Source of the DNA: Candidatus Izemoplasma sp.
Lineage (GTDB): Bacteria; Bacillota_I; Bacilli_A; Izemoplasmatales; Izemoplasmataceae
Assembly (NCBI GenBank): GCA_018402725.1
Contig: JAGYII010000003.1
Coordinates: forward strand, 26,143 to 90,142
Length of the DNA: 64,000 nucleotides
Direction: 5' to 3'
Shown here: positions 37,708 through 46,821 of the stretch, piece after piece
Position numbering within the stretch: position 1 is the stretch's first letter
Layout: each line of letters starts with the position of its first letter
The notes under the pieces: model-generated
What the model was told of the DNA's origin: nothing
The model's database searches: none
The model's input: the letters and a program-made list of their open reading frames with translations, nothing else
Translations under genes and position numbers: made by a program

Positions 37708-38020
37708 AACGTTTGCCTCTCGTTTAGTTAAAGCGAGAAAAGACCGGCGTGTTAATTTAACTGAACTCGCTGATAAAATCGGCATGGCCTACACCGAACT
37801 TCAAGCGATTGAAGCTGGGAAGAAAAAACCCACCGATGATCAAGTTAACGCGATTGCTCGGGCGCTTGATGTCGACATTCAATACCTTCAAAGTGGCAAC
37901 ATCTTCTTCGACCATACCGATGATTTAATTGCTGATTTTCAAAAGTTGGCGATGGAAGAACAATATGATTTTATTGCGCTTTTTTCAACCTTAAGAAAGC
38001 CCAAGAAAAAAGAAGATTAA
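37700..38020 (+). CDS. XRE-family helix-turn-helix protein
   Basis: A 106-residue protein with an N-terminal Cro/CI helix-turn-helix (RLVKARKDRRVNLTELADKIGMAYTELQAIEAGKK is the domain at about 7-60, with the recognition helix near 30-40), then a short helical tail (DDLIADFQKLAMEEQYDF). It is a likely DNA-binding regulator or antitoxin-like protein; its target is unknown. No toxin gene of a recognisable type is adjacent, since the coupled upstream partner is a small GNAT protein. Confidence 0.83.
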   Translation: MPETFASRLVKARKDRRVNLTELADKIGMAYTELQAIEAGKKKPTDDQVNAIARALDVDIQYLQSGNIFFDHTDDLIADFQKLAMEEQYDFIALFSTLRKPKKKED

Positions 38021-38051
38021 AAACACCCCTCGACCTGAGGGGTGTTTTTTT
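38021..38051. terminator. Bidirectional terminator between the XRE gene and the 38050-38331 gene
   Basis: Stem AACACCCCTC / GAGGGGTGTT with loop GACCT, A-run on one side and T-run on the other. Confidence 0.9.
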
Positions 38052-38331
38052 AAAAGCCAAAACTAAAGATGATGCCAATTAAAATAAACGTGATCGTAAA
38101 CAAGACAAATATAGAGATGTAAAACGCGTAAATCTTTTTCGCCCACTTTTTATAAGAAGCATCTTGATCAGTGGCTCCGTGAACTAAAAATAAATTGACC
38201 AAACTAAGTGGGACACCAACGCTGATATACATCGTCCCAATCCCAATGATTGGAATGAAGCCTAAAGCTAATATCCCTATCGTCAGGGCCATTAGACCAT
38301 ACGTAAGTTTTTTTATTTTATCGAGGCTCAT
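38050..38331 (-). CDS. Small membrane protein, unknown function
   Basis: A 93-residue protein with three hydrophobic segments (about 9-27, 30-50 and 68-92) joined by a short acidic/basic loop. I chose the ATG at 38331 because AAAGGAGAA precedes it; the longer frame from 38385 has no such signal. It overlaps the 3' end of the BusR-like regulator gene by 14 bases and is the last gene before the terminator, so it belongs to the nucleoside-importer operon or to the regulator's own unit. Confidence 0.72.
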   Translation of the reverse strand: MSLDKIKKLTYGLMALTIGILALGFIPIIGIGTMYISVGVPLSLVNLFLVHGATDQDASYKKWAKKIYAFYISIFVLFTITFILIGIIFSFGF

Positions 38332-38959
38332 GAGGTTCTCCTTTAAAGAAGCGTTCAACGTGGTCTTTCTCCAATGGACCCCCAAGTAAGTAAAGGGTCA
38401 TACCGGGTTTTAAAATCACGCTCGCTTCTGGATTTTGAACAAACACACCCTCAAATTCATAGCCAATCATTAAGGCTTGGGTTTGATTTTTCAAATCCGT
38501 AGTTCTTAGATCTTGATCCAGATGGCGGTCCCCTTCTTCAAGCGTAAATGCGAAGAAATCAAAAGGGAAAAACCCCGTTTTTGTGGCCCCAATCAAACGG
38601 TCCAATACCTCTTGAAGACGTCCTTCAATGAGGCCTAAATCATGTTTAATCGCGACCGTATCAGAAAGTAATTTCCGGTCTTCTTTTTGGTTCACATAGA
38701 CCTCAACATAGTGTTCAGCGGCAGCCTTTGAACGAACGACAATGCCACTGCGCTCATGAATATCCACGACTCCATAGCGTTGTAAGATAGCCATCGCTTT
38801 CCGGATGGTCTCAGAAGAGACTTGATATTCACTGGCTAAAAGCGTACGGCCACTGAGTTTAAGTCCTTCATTAAGCTCGCCTCCACTGATTCGTTTCGCA
38901 AGTTGATAAGCAATGGATTGATACCTAGCATCTATCTTTTTATCGTTTTCCGGGATCAT
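38318..38959 (-). CDS. GntR-type regulator with RCK_C (TrkA-C) domain, BusR-like
   Basis: A 213-residue protein: an N-terminal GntR winged helix (about 10-80, GRTLLASEYQVSSETIRKAMAIL), a short helical linker, and a C-terminal RCK_C/TrkA-C-like domain (about 130-208) ending LKPGMTLYLLGGPLEKDHVERF. This architecture is that of BusR, a c-di-AMP-responsive repressor of osmolyte uptake in Gram-positive bacteria. c-di-AMP binding here is inferred from domain layout only. The ATG at 38959 follows GGAGAACCTT and overlaps the nupQ end by 20 bases. Confidence 0.82.
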   Translation of the reverse strand: MIPENDKKIDARYQSIAYQLAKRISGGELNEGLKLSGRTLLASEYQVSSETIRKAMAILQRYGVVDIHERSGIVVRSKAAAEHYVEVYVNQKEDRKLLSDTVAIKHDLGLIEGRLQEVLDRLIGATKTGFFPFDFFAFTLEEGDRHLDQDLRTTDLKNQTQALMIGYEFEGVFVQNPEASVILKPGMTLYLLGGPLEKDHVERFFKGEPHEPR

Positions 38960-39911
38960 AAGGTTCTCCAATCGCCTTCGGTGCTCTTGAGTTTTTGGAC
39001 GCAAAGGCGAGCGCCACAAGGGTGGCTACGTAGGGTAACATACTATAAATTTCTGAGGGAATAGTCAAGTTTTGGAGCCCCGGAATGCCTGAATAAGCAT
39101 TGGCTAAGACCCGGACCGCGGCAAAAAATAAGGCGGCCAGTAAGATGCCTTTCGGTTTCCATTGACCAAAGATCATGACGGCAAGCGCCAAGAAACCAAA
39201 TCCAGATACCGTTCCACTAAAACGGGTTGCAAAGGATAAAACAAAGATGACCCCGCCCATGCCTGCAAGCATCCCAGAGATGATGACGCCAATGTAACGT
39301 ATCTTGTAGATGTTAATTCCTAAAGAATCTGCGGCGTGAGGATTTTCCCCGACACTTCTAAGCCTTAGTCCTAGTTTTGTTTTATAAAGCAACGTGATCG
39401 CAACCGCAAAGATGAAGACGCCGATGTAAGTTGATAAGAAGGCATCGGTAAAAAGTAAGGGGCCAATGACCGGAATGGAACTTAATAGAGGCACTTCTCG
39501 TATTAAAAAGTTAGCCCCAATATTTAAGTTACTCGTTCCAAAATAAAACCGGGCCGTAAAGATACTTAAAGCGGGCGCAAATAAATTAAGGGCGGTGGCT
39601 GAGATAATTTGATTGGCTTTCATGTTGATCGAGGCAAAAGCATGAAGGGTCGCATAAAGACCCCCTGAAATCGCCCCAATAAATAGTCCAATAAAGGCAA
39701 TCATTTGAAGCGGGAAAACTTCGTTAATCACGAGTAACCGCATCACCACAATCCCCACGAAAGCCCCCATCACCATAATCCCCTCTAAAGCAATATTGAT
39801 GACTCCGGTGCTTTCAGAGAATAGTCCGCCTAATGCCACAATCGCTAAAGGCACAATCGAAGCAATCACTAAAGGCACTAAGAAATACATGAGATCAAGA
39901 AAACTACTCAT
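38940..39911 (-). CDS. nupQ: Nucleoside ABC transporter permease NupQ (YufQ-like)
   Basis: A 323-residue BPD_transp_2-family permease with eight or more membrane segments, including INIALEGIMVMGAF and the conserved cytoplasmic GENPHAADSLGINIYKIR loop. In the BmpA-NupOPQ system it forms the membrane channel with NupP. Its start overlaps the nupP stop by 8 bases. Confidence 0.9.
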   Translation of the reverse strand: MSSFLDLMYFLVPLVIASIVPLAIVALGGLFSESTGVINIALEGIMVMGAFVGIVVMRLLVINEVFPLQMIAFIGLFIGAISGGLYATLHAFASINMKANQIISATALNLFAPALSIFTARFYFGTSNLNIGANFLIREVPLLSSIPVIGPLLFTDAFLSTYIGVFIFAVAITLLYKTKLGLRLRSVGENPHAADSLGINIYKIRYIGVIISGMLAGMGGVIFVLSFATRFSGTVSGFGFLALAVMIFGQWKPKGILLAALFFAAVRVLANAYSGIPGLQNLTIPSEIYSMLPYVATLVALAFASKNSRAPKAIGEPYDPGKR

Positions 39912-41022
39912 GGCCCACCTCCGATTCAGGAACGACTTTATTAATCACAAATTGAACGTATTTTTGGAAGAATAAGGCAAGGGCTGAGAAGTAAATAATC
40001 ACCGCAATGATAATTTCAATAATTTGGGGGACAAAACGGGTGGTGACTTGAAGATAAAAGCCCCCCATCTCTAAAGCCCCATAAAAGAGCCCGGCAAATA
40101 AGACCCCAATCGGACTCGATAACCCGAGTAAACTAATCGCAATGCCAGTAAACCCTTCTTGAAGAAGACTTGATTCAATGGTCATCAACCGGCCAGGTAC
40201 TAAATACATCGTGGCCCCAGCAATTCCGGCGATAGCACCTGATATCGTCATCGCTAAGATGATGTTTCTTTTTTCATTGATGCCCGCATACCGTGAAGCA
40301 TCCCGGTTAAAGCCGACGCTTTTAAGTTGGTACCCAAACGTGGTTTTATTTAAGATGATATGGGTCACAGCGACCACAATCAAGGCAATAATGAAGCCAA
40401 AGTTTAAGCTCGAACGGTGGGTGGTAATCAGCTGAGATAACCGGGGTAAATAGGCACTGGCCGCCGGGGACAAGGCCCGGGCGAGTTCTTGATTATAGAT
40501 GTAGGTTTTAATTAATAAAATGCTTAAAAAAGAACCGATATAATTCAGCATGATCGAGGCGACCACTTCATTAACGTTTCGGTAGGCTTTTAATAAGCCT
40601 GGAATGGATCCCCATAAAGCCCCAACCAAAGCCCCCGCTATGACGGCAACGATCCAGTGTAATGGACCTAAGAACGTCCAGTTGATACCGACATAAACGG
40701 CCGCAAAGGCTCCCATCGTCAGTTGTCCGGTGGCGCCGATATTAAATAATCCAGTCCGGAATGCAAAGGCCACACTAATACCCGTTAAGATAATTGGAAC
40801 TGAATAATGAATGGTTTGACCAAAGCTTCGTGTTCCGTCTCTAAAGGTGCCCGTTAAGATGGTCCATAGTCCAATCCCTGCTTTACTTGGGTCAATCGCC
40901 AACATCACTAAGAACCCGACTAAAAGGCCACCTAAGATAGCGATGATACTGCTGATGACTTTGGTACTGCTTTCACTGTTATTGAGCCATTTAAAAAAGC
41001 CCTGCATCGACCATTTTTTCAT
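39904..41022 (-). CDS. nupP: Nucleoside ABC transporter permease NupP (YufP-like)
   Basis: A 372-residue permease of the same family with about nine membrane segments. FNIGATGQLTMGAF and VGFNRDASRYAGINEKR are the family's paired channel and coupling motifs. Translationally coupled to nupO (ATGA overlap). Confidence 0.9.
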   Translation of the reverse strand: MKKWSMQGFFKWLNNSESSTKVISSIIAILGGLLVGFLVMLAIDPSKAGIGLWTILTGTFRDGTRSFGQTIHYSVPIILTGISVAFAFRTGLFNIGATGQLTMGAFAAVYVGINWTFLGPLHWIVAVIAGALVGALWGSIPGLLKAYRNVNEVVASIMLNYIGSFLSILLIKTYIYNQELARALSPAASAYLPRLSQLITTHRSSLNFGFIIALIVVAVTHIILNKTTFGYQLKSVGFNRDASRYAGINEKRNIILAMTISGAIAGIAGATMYLVPGRLMTIESSLLQEGFTGIAISLLGLSSPIGVLFAGLFYGALEMGGFYLQVTTRFVPQIIEIIIAVIIYFSALALFFQKYVQFVINKVVPESEVGHE

Positions 41023-42548
41023 GAAAGCACCTCTGTTTTCTTGGAACCAGACATGTAAAGACCGAGTTCATATTCATCGGTTTTTTTCGGGTCAAATGCC
41101 CCAACAAGTTCGCCTTCATACATCACTAAGATCCGGTCAGAAAGCGTCATCACTTCATCCAGTTCTAAAGAAATGAGTAAAACAGCTTTTCCTTCATCTC
41201 TCAGTTTAATTAAGGTGTTATGAATAAATTCAATCGCCCCCACATCAAGACCCCGAGTAGGTTGAACGGCAATAACGATGTTGGTTTGACGCTCGATTTC
41301 ACGTCCTAAAATCGCTTTTTGTTGGTTCCCACCACTCATACTGCGAGCGTAGGTGAGTGGCCCTTTCCCACTTCTAACATCGTATTTTTCTATGATACGT
41401 TCGGCGTAGTCTCTGATCGCATCAAACTTAAAGAAGCCACGATGATGAAACCTTGAGTCGTTATATTGCTGTAAAATCATATTGTTTTCTAAACTAAAAT
41501 CAAGCACTAAACCGTATTTCTGACGGTCTTCTGGAATGTGGGCGATGCCTTCTTCATTTCGTTTTTTGATTGACCACGTCGTCGCATCTTCCCCGTGTAA
41601 TAAGAGTTTTCCTGAGGCAATGGGTTTTAATCCGGTCAGCCCATAAACAAGCTCGGTTTGGCCATTACCTTCAATCCCAGCAATGGTTAGTATTTCACCT
41701 TCTCGGAGCTTAAATGAAACGTCTTTAACCACGGATTGACGGGTTAAAGAATCAAATACGGTGAGGCCCTCGGCTTCTAAAACGATCTCTTTTGGTTTTG
41801 AAGGTCCTTTATCTACGTTGAAAATGACCTTTCGGCCCACCATCATTTCAGCAAGTTTTTCATTAGTGACGTCTTTGACCGTCACCGTTCCGATGCCTTT
41901 TCCTTTTCTAAGGATGGTGCACCGATCGGCAATCATTCTGATTTCTTTGAGTTTATGAGTAATCAGAATAATTGATTTACCCTCTTCAGTGAGGTTCCGC
42001 ATGATGTTAAGGAGTTCATCAATTTCTTGGGGCGTTAAGACGGCGGTGGGTTCATCAAAAATAAGGATATCCGCATCCCGGTATAACATCTTCAATATTT
42101 CAACCCGTTGTTGCTGGCCGACTGAAATATTTCTAATCAACGCATCAGGATCTACTTTGAGTTTGTATTTTTCTGACAAGGCGATGACTTTTTGGTGGGC
42201 TTCGTCATATTTCAAAAAGCCCCGGTGAGTATCTTCAAAGCCAAGGATAATATTTTCTAAGACGGAAAAGTTATCAAGGAGCTTAAAGTGTTGGTGAACC
42301 ATGCCGATGCCTAACTTATTCGCATCATTCGGATTTTTAATTTCGACTTCTTCACCGTGGACTAAAATCGACCCTTCATCCAAGGGATAAAGCCCAAATA
42401 AGACACTCATCAACGTACTTTTGCCCGCCCCATTTTCGCCTAAAAGGGCGTGAATTTCACCGGGACGAAGTTCTAAACTGACGTTGTCATTGGCTTTAAT
42501 GCCAGGGAATGTTTTGGTGATGTTGCGCATTTCAATGACTGGAATCAT
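41019..42548 (-). CDS. nupO: Nucleoside ABC transporter ATPase NupO (YufO-like), two ATPase domains
   Basis: A 509-residue tandem ATPase of the sugar/nucleoside (RbsA-like) type. Domain 1: Walker A GENGAGKST, signature SVGQQQRVEIL, Walker B ILIFDEPTAVL. Domain 2: a degenerate P-loop (GIEGNGQTE), signature SGGNQQKAILGRE, Walker B NIVIAVQPTRGLD in which the usual acidic pair is not conserved, as common in this family. I take the ATG at 42548, which follows AAAGGACTCCT; the longer frame from 42614 runs through the terminator. Confidence 0.92.
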   Translation of the reverse strand: MIPVIEMRNITKTFPGIKANDNVSLELRPGEIHALLGENGAGKSTLMSVLFGLYPLDEGSILVHGEEVEIKNPNDANKLGIGMVHQHFKLLDNFSVLENIILGFEDTHRGFLKYDEAHQKVIALSEKYKLKVDPDALIRNISVGQQQRVEILKMLYRDADILIFDEPTAVLTPQEIDELLNIMRNLTEEGKSIILITHKLKEIRMIADRCTILRKGKGIGTVTVKDVTNEKLAEMMVGRKVIFNVDKGPSKPKEIVLEAEGLTVFDSLTRQSVVKDVSFKLREGEILTIAGIEGNGQTELVYGLTGLKPIASGKLLLHGEDATTWSIKKRNEEGIAHIPEDRQKYGLVLDFSLENNMILQQYNDSRFHHRGFFKFDAIRDYAERIIEKYDVRSGKGPLTYARSMSGGNQQKAILGREIERQTNIVIAVQPTRGLDVGAIEFIHNTLIKLRDEGKAVLLISLELDEVMTLSDRILVMYEGELVGAFDPKKTDEYELGLYMSGSKKTEVLS

Positions 42549-42566
42549 AGGAGTCCTTTCAGTGAT

Positions 42567-42597
42567 TAAAAAAGGAAAGCTTTCACTTTCCTTTTTA
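42567..42597 (-). terminator. Terminator/attenuator between bmpA and nupO
   Basis: Stem AAAAGGAAAG / CTTTCCTTTT with a six-base loop and T-run. It would end most bmpA transcripts and let some read through into nupOPQ, giving excess binding protein. Confidence 0.85.
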
Positions 42598-42637
42598 AGA
42601 GTTGGTCCACCCAATAAGGAATGGAAAAACGATTGAA

Positions 42638-43702
42638 TTAAGGTTGAATGTCTGAAGCGCCAATGTCTAAGCCGGTAAGGCCTTGAGCACTAAAGAATGA
42701 AACGAGTTCTGCATGGCTTGCAGGAACATCAATTGCGCCTGAAGCGACACGGCTGTAAAGAGTGTTGTAGTCAACAGTCGTGAAGTCTACAAAACGTGAG
42801 AAGTCATTGGGTAAGGCAACCCCATTATTGTTAGCCCCTAAGGTTAAGGTTTGTCCCCCTGGGAAACTATCTCCGAAGAAGCCATCAAGAGCGGTGGCAA
42901 CGGCACTGCCTAAATCTTTCATTGCACTGGTTAAGACCGAGGTGCTTAAGTAACTTTGGTCGACGTCGACGCCTACCATGAATTTGTTAGCGGCTTCCGC
43001 TGCTGACATAACTGATGTTCCAGCTCCCCCTGCCGCAGCAAAGATGATGTCTGATCCATCTTGGTACCAGGATAAAGCACGGGTTCTAACTTCATCAGAA
43101 GGTCCGAAAGTACCTAAGTAAACATAACGATTCGCTGGGAAACTAATGTTAACGCCGAGTTCATCGGCGGCGTAGTATGCTCCGGCGATGTATCCAACTC
43201 CGAAACGAACGACCGCTGGAACGGCGATACCGCCCATGAATCCTAAACGACGAGCTCCGTTACGGACTGCCGCATAGCCGGCTAAGAAACCTGATTCGTG
43301 TTCAGCAAATAAGACTGAAACCGTATTTTCACCAACGCCGCCATTTGGGACTGCGTCAATTAATACAAAGCTGACATCGGGATGAAGCGTTTGAGCTTCT
43401 CCAACCGCTGCGGAGAATAAAAATCCTGGGGTAATGACAATCCGTGCGCCTGCGCTGATCGCAAGTTCAATGGATTCTAAGTAAGCTGCATCGGATACTT
43501 CACTTGGACGATAATAGGCATACGTTTTATCATTGGCTTCTGCCCATTCTACAATGCCTTCCCAAGTTCCTTGGTTAAATGATTCATCATCAATGTCACC
43601 GTAATCGGTAATCATTGCTATTTCAAAGGTATCTGCGCCCCCACATGCCGCTAAAGTGAAGACGATACTTAGCGCTACAAATAACATCATGAATTTTTTC
43701 AT
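42638..43702 (-). CDS. bmpA: BmpA/Med-family nucleoside-binding lipoprotein
   Basis: A 354-residue lipoprotein with signal peptide and lipobox LAAC (Cys20). The mature part has the BMP-family start AMITDYGDIDDESFNQGTWEG and the ligand pocket block LGFMGGIAVP. Family members bind purine nucleosides outside the membrane for the NupOPQ importer. First gene of the operon; the promoter at 43.73-43.76 kb carries a CRE-like site. GGAGGACCACC precedes the ATG. Confidence 0.92.
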   Translation of the reverse strand: MKKFMMLFVALSIVFTLAACGGADTFEIAMITDYGDIDDESFNQGTWEGIVEWAEANDKTYAYYRPSEVSDAAYLESIELAISAGARIVITPGFLFSAAVGEAQTLHPDVSFVLIDAVPNGGVGENTVSVLFAEHESGFLAGYAAVRNGARRLGFMGGIAVPAVVRFGVGYIAGAYYAADELGVNISFPANRYVYLGTFGPSDEVRTRALSWYQDGSDIIFAAAGGAGTSVMSAAEAANKFMVGVDVDQSYLSTSVLTSAMKDLGSAVATALDGFFGDSFPGGQTLTLGANNNGVALPNDFSRFVDFTTVDYNTLYSRVASGAIDVPASHAELVSFFSAQGLTGLDIGASDIQP

Positions 43703-43726
43703 GGTGGTCCTCCTTGGTTTTTCTTT

Positions 43727-43755
43727 ATTATACTAAATAATAACGCTTACGTAAA
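43727..43755 (-). promoter_or_regulatory. Promoter of bmpA-nupOPQ with CRE-like site
   Basis: Minus strand -35 TTTACG (43750-43755) and -10 TATAAT (43727-43732), 17-base spacer. CGTAAGCGTTATTA (43738-43751, minus strand) matches the CRE consensus at 12 of 14 positions and fills the spacer. Confidence 0.68.
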
Positions 43756-43770
43756 CGTCTAGTAACAAAT

Positions 43771-44091
43771 TTAACAAATATTTATCAAATCATCAAACGG
43801 CACCATAAAGCCATTAATTCGCATCATTCGTTGATGCTCATCAAGTTTTGTAATGGTCCCTTCGTAAATCACCATTTTGCCTTGATGATAAACCTCAACT
43901 TTGACGGTCTCTTGGAAATGAAAAGCCTCAAGGGCCCTTTGATTGAGGTAATCATATTGATCCGATGATAAGGTCGGTTTTTGGAGATATTCAAAATGAT
44001 CAAAGACGGCTTTGAGGTAATGCCCTTGTTCGGGTAAGGCTTCAAAAGGCAACCACTTAAGCATCCGGCGGTCTTGATAGACTCTATCCAT
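43771..44091 (-). CDS. YolD-like protein
   Basis: A 106-residue protein resembling the YolD family (MDRVYQDRRMLKWLPFEALPE at the start, then a small beta-rich domain ending INGFMVPFDDLINI). YolD proteins accompany Y-family polymerases in Firmicutes (YqjX beside YqjW) and are proposed to be functional partners like UmuD. The ATG at 44091 is chosen over the TTG at 44103. It overlaps the polymerase stop by 8 bases. Confidence 0.8.
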   Translation of the reverse strand: MDRVYQDRRMLKWLPFEALPEQGHYLKAVFDHFEYLQKPTLSSDQYDYLNQRALEAFHFQETVKVEVYHQGKMVIYEGTITKLDEHQRMMRINGFMVPFDDLINIC

Positions 44092-45352
44092 GATGGCCCC
44101 CAATCAAGTGGTGACGATCTTTTTTCGTGCCACTTTCAAAATACGACGTCAACCGGGAAATCGATTGGGTCCCAAAGCGATGTTTGACGCTATCAAGTGC
44201 TTGATAAAAAAGCGCTTCTTTGGCTTTTGAGCGTTTGACATCAAAGAGCGACAGTTGTTCTTCAAGGGTAAAGGGTTGGAGCCCAGTCAGCCTAATGCTG
44301 ACCCGGCGAATCGGAAGGTCTTCAAGGTGGGCCGCCATGATTTTAAGGGCGGTCGCCATCAAGACTTTAGGATCGCAACTCGCATACGGTAAGGTAATTT
44401 GACGGGAAAACCCGCCCCCAAACGCTTTTGAATAGCCGATCGCAAGATGGAGGGTTTTCGCTTCTTGGCCGAGGGCTCTTAATCGCATCGTGACGTCATC
44501 GATGATTTCAAAAAGGACGGTGACGATGGCTTTCGCATCATAATCTTTAAAGAGCGTTTGGCCCTGACCAACACTGCGCATCGGTCTGACGTCTTCTTTT
44601 TTCTTCGCAATATGAGAGGCATCAATCCCGTGCGCATGGAAGTAAAGTTCGTCTCCTAAGATGCCAAAAAGCCGGTTTAAGACATCCCGGTTAAACTGAG
44701 CGATATCGCCCACTTTAAAAAGCCCGAGTTGATTAAGACGTCTTTCCATTTGGTGCCCAATACTCCACATTTTAGAAAGTGGGGTGACCGGCCATAACTT
44801 TTCTGGGACATCTTGATAGCGCCATTCTGCAATCCCTGAAGGGACTTTTTTAGATTCAATATCAAGCGCCGCTTTCGCTAAGAAAAGCGTATCACCAATC
44901 CCCGCTGTGGCTGGGATTTTTGTTTGAACCAAGACGTCATTTAATATCGTTTGAGCCAGTTCGTAGGTGGTTTTTTGGTAGTAGTTTTGATAGCCAGTGA
45001 CGTCTAAGAAGGCTTCATCGACGCTATAGATATGTAAGTCTTCAGGCGCAACATAATTTAAATAGATGCGAATGATTTCACTGGAGTATTGTAAATAAGT
45101 TCGCATCCGCGGTTTAGCGATAATTAGGTTTTTAATTTTAGGTAACTCAAAAAGGCGAAGCCGGCCGGGGATGCCAAGGGTTTTTAAATACGGGGAGACC
45201 GCTAAAATAATCGAGCCCCCACCGCGTCCTTCATCCGCCACGACTAAAGGCGTTGTAAAAGGATCAAGGCCTCGTAAGGCACATTCAACAGAGGCATAAA
45301 AGCTCTTTAAATCAATGCAGATAATTTCACGATATGTCTTATATGCGTCCAT
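44084..45352 (-). CDS. Y-family DNA polymerase (UvrX/YqjW-like)
   Basis: A 422-residue translesion polymerase. The catalytic acidic residues lie in CIDLKSFYASVE and in IYSVDEAFLDVTG; a helix-hairpin-helix and little-finger domain follow. UvrX-type proteins bypass damage and are usually part of the SOS response. No LexA/DinR box is evident upstream. AAGGAGGGTCAA precedes the ATG, and a TATAAT-like element is at 45375-45380. Confidence 0.92.
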   Translation of the reverse strand: MDAYKTYREIICIDLKSFYASVECALRGLDPFTTPLVVADEGRGGGSIILAVSPYLKTLGIPGRLRLFELPKIKNLIIAKPRMRTYLQYSSEIIRIYLNYVAPEDLHIYSVDEAFLDVTGYQNYYQKTTYELAQTILNDVLVQTKIPATAGIGDTLFLAKAALDIESKKVPSGIAEWRYQDVPEKLWPVTPLSKMWSIGHQMERRLNQLGLFKVGDIAQFNRDVLNRLFGILGDELYFHAHGIDASHIAKKKEDVRPMRSVGQGQTLFKDYDAKAIVTVLFEIIDDVTMRLRALGQEAKTLHLAIGYSKAFGGGFSRQITLPYASCDPKVLMATALKIMAAHLEDLPIRRVSIRLTGLQPFTLEEQLSLFDVKRSKAKEALFYQALDSVKHRFGTQSISRLTSYFESGTKKDRHHLIGGHHG

Positions 45353-45405
45353 TTGACCCTCCTTATTTTTAACGATTATAGCATGCTTTTCAATGAAAAA
45401 AAGAT

Positions 45406-45436
45406 GAAAAAAAAGCCCTCATGAGGCAAGGGCCTA
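45406..45436 (-). terminator. Terminator of the msrA-rluD operon
   Basis: Minus strand stem AGGCCCT / AGGGCTT with a nine-base loop and an eight-base T-run, 30 bases after rluD. Confidence 0.72.
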
Positions 45437-45466
45437 GGGACGCAAAATGTAATTTTTTTCATGACT

Positions 45467-46351
45467 TTATGTCAGTGTTTTCAAGAAGTTTTCAAAGACG
45501 TCTGGGAGTGGGGCTTCAAAGCTTAAAGATTTTCCGGTGGTGGGGTGGTTGAAGCTTAATCTAAAGGCATGGAGGAACTGGCCATCTTTCAAGCCTTTTT
45601 TACCCCCATATTTAGGATCGTTGTAAACCGGATGACCGATGTGATGGAAATGAACCCGGATTTGATGCGTTCGGCCGGTTTCAAGTTGACATTTTAAAAG
45701 CGTCATCTCTTGGTAACGATGAATCACTTCAAAATGGGTAATCGCTTCTTTTCCCCCCGCAATCACGGTCATCGATTGGCGCTTGGTGGGGTGACGTCCG
45801 ATGGGGGCTTCAATCATTCCCTTATCAGGATCAACCCGGCCTTCAACGAGGGCTTTATATTCGCGTTTAATAAAGCGGTCTTGTAAATCTTTTTGGAGCG
45901 CTAGAAGGGTCTTCTTGTTTTTAGCGACTAAAAGTAAGCCACTGGTGTCTTTATCTAAACGGTGGACAATCCCGGGACGAATCGTGTCATCAAAGGCACC
46001 TAAGTCTTTGACTTGATAAAGCAAGCCATGGACCATCGTGACCTCATCAGACGTTCCACTGGGGTGGACGGTGAGGCCTCTAGGTTTATTGATGACTAAG
46101 AGGTCTTCATCTTCAAACACCACCGCTAAGTTTAAATTAACAGGGGTCAGCTCGAGGGTTTTAATTTCAGGGGTTTGGTAGGTGATGGTGTCCCCCACTT
46201 TGACTTTTAATGAGGCTTTAGCAAGTTGACCATTGACCCACACCCGTTCTTCTTTGATCCAGTTTTGAATCGTACTCCGGGTTTCATCTGTGAGGTCAGT
46301 GAGGGCGGCGTCTAGGCGTTGGCCTGATTGTTCTTCTTGAATAATTATCAT
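45467..46351 (-). CDS. rluD: 23S rRNA pseudouridine synthase RluD family
   Basis: A 294-residue protein: an N-terminal S4 RNA-binding domain (about 10-70, RLDAALTDL) and a RluA/RluD catalytic domain with the catalytic Asp in HRLDKDTSGLL and the closing motif GRTHQIRVHFHHIGHPV. It makes pseudouridines in rRNA. The start overlaps the lspA stop as ATGA. lspA-rluD is a conserved Firmicutes pair. Confidence 0.93.
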   Translation of the reverse strand: MIIIQEEQSGQRLDAALTDLTDETRSTIQNWIKEERVWVNGQLAKASLKVKVGDTITYQTPEIKTLELTPVNLNLAVVFEDEDLLVINKPRGLTVHPSGTSDEVTMVHGLLYQVKDLGAFDDTIRPGIVHRLDKDTSGLLLVAKNKKTLLALQKDLQDRFIKREYKALVEGRVDPDKGMIEAPIGRHPTKRQSMTVIAGGKEAITHFEVIHRYQEMTLLKCQLETGRTHQIRVHFHHIGHPVYNDPKYGGKKGLKDGQFLHAFRLSFNHPTTGKSLSFEAPLPDVFENFLKTLT

Positions 46352-46821
46352 GATTTAGACCGTTTGCTTTCTAAGAATAAGATATCAATGCCAAATAAGA
46401 CGGTCCCGACCGTTAAAAAGATATCGGCGAAGTTGAAGACCGGGTAGTTATACCCGAAAATGTAAACATCAATGAAGTCAACGACCCAGCCAAAACGAAT
46501 TCGGTCAATAAAATTACCGAGGGTTCCACTAATTAATAAGACGATAGCGGTTGAATAAAAGAAGGCTTTTTTGAAGTGGATGTCCGCGGCTAAATAGCCA
46601 AAAATGCCTAAAGCAATGACGCTCATGATGTAAAAAAACCACATCTGACCTTGGAATAATCCCCATGCTGCGCCTTCATTATGAAGATGCGTCATGTATA
46701 AAAAATTCGGAATCCATTCCACGGAATCGTTATAAGCGATGAGTTCTTCAGCCACAAACTTGGTCACTTGATCAAGGATGACAAGCCCGATGATGATGAG
46801 AATCCATAATTTATTTTTCAT
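46348..46821 (-). CDS. lspA: Lipoprotein signal peptidase (SPase II)
   Basis: A 157-residue membrane aspartyl protease with four membrane segments. The catalytic Asp residues are in GNFIDRIRFGWVVDFI and FNFADI. It cleaves lipoprotein signal peptides such as those of the sugar- and nucleoside-binding proteins in this window. AAGGAGGC precedes the ATG. Confidence 0.95.
   Translation of the reverse strand: MKNKLWILIIIGLVILDQVTKFVAEELIAYNDSVEWIPNFLYMTHLHNEGAAWGLFQGQMWFFYIMSVIALGIFGYLAADIHFKKAFFYSTAIVLLISGTLGNFIDRIRFGWVVDFIDVYIFGYNYPVFNFADIFLTVGTVLFGIDILFLESKRSKS

Noticed and set aside
42567..42597. GGAAAGCTTTC between bmpA and nupO as a fourth sugar-locus operator
   Set aside because: It belongs to a longer hairpin with a T-run (a terminator) and lacks the full TGGAAAGCTTTCCA palindrome.
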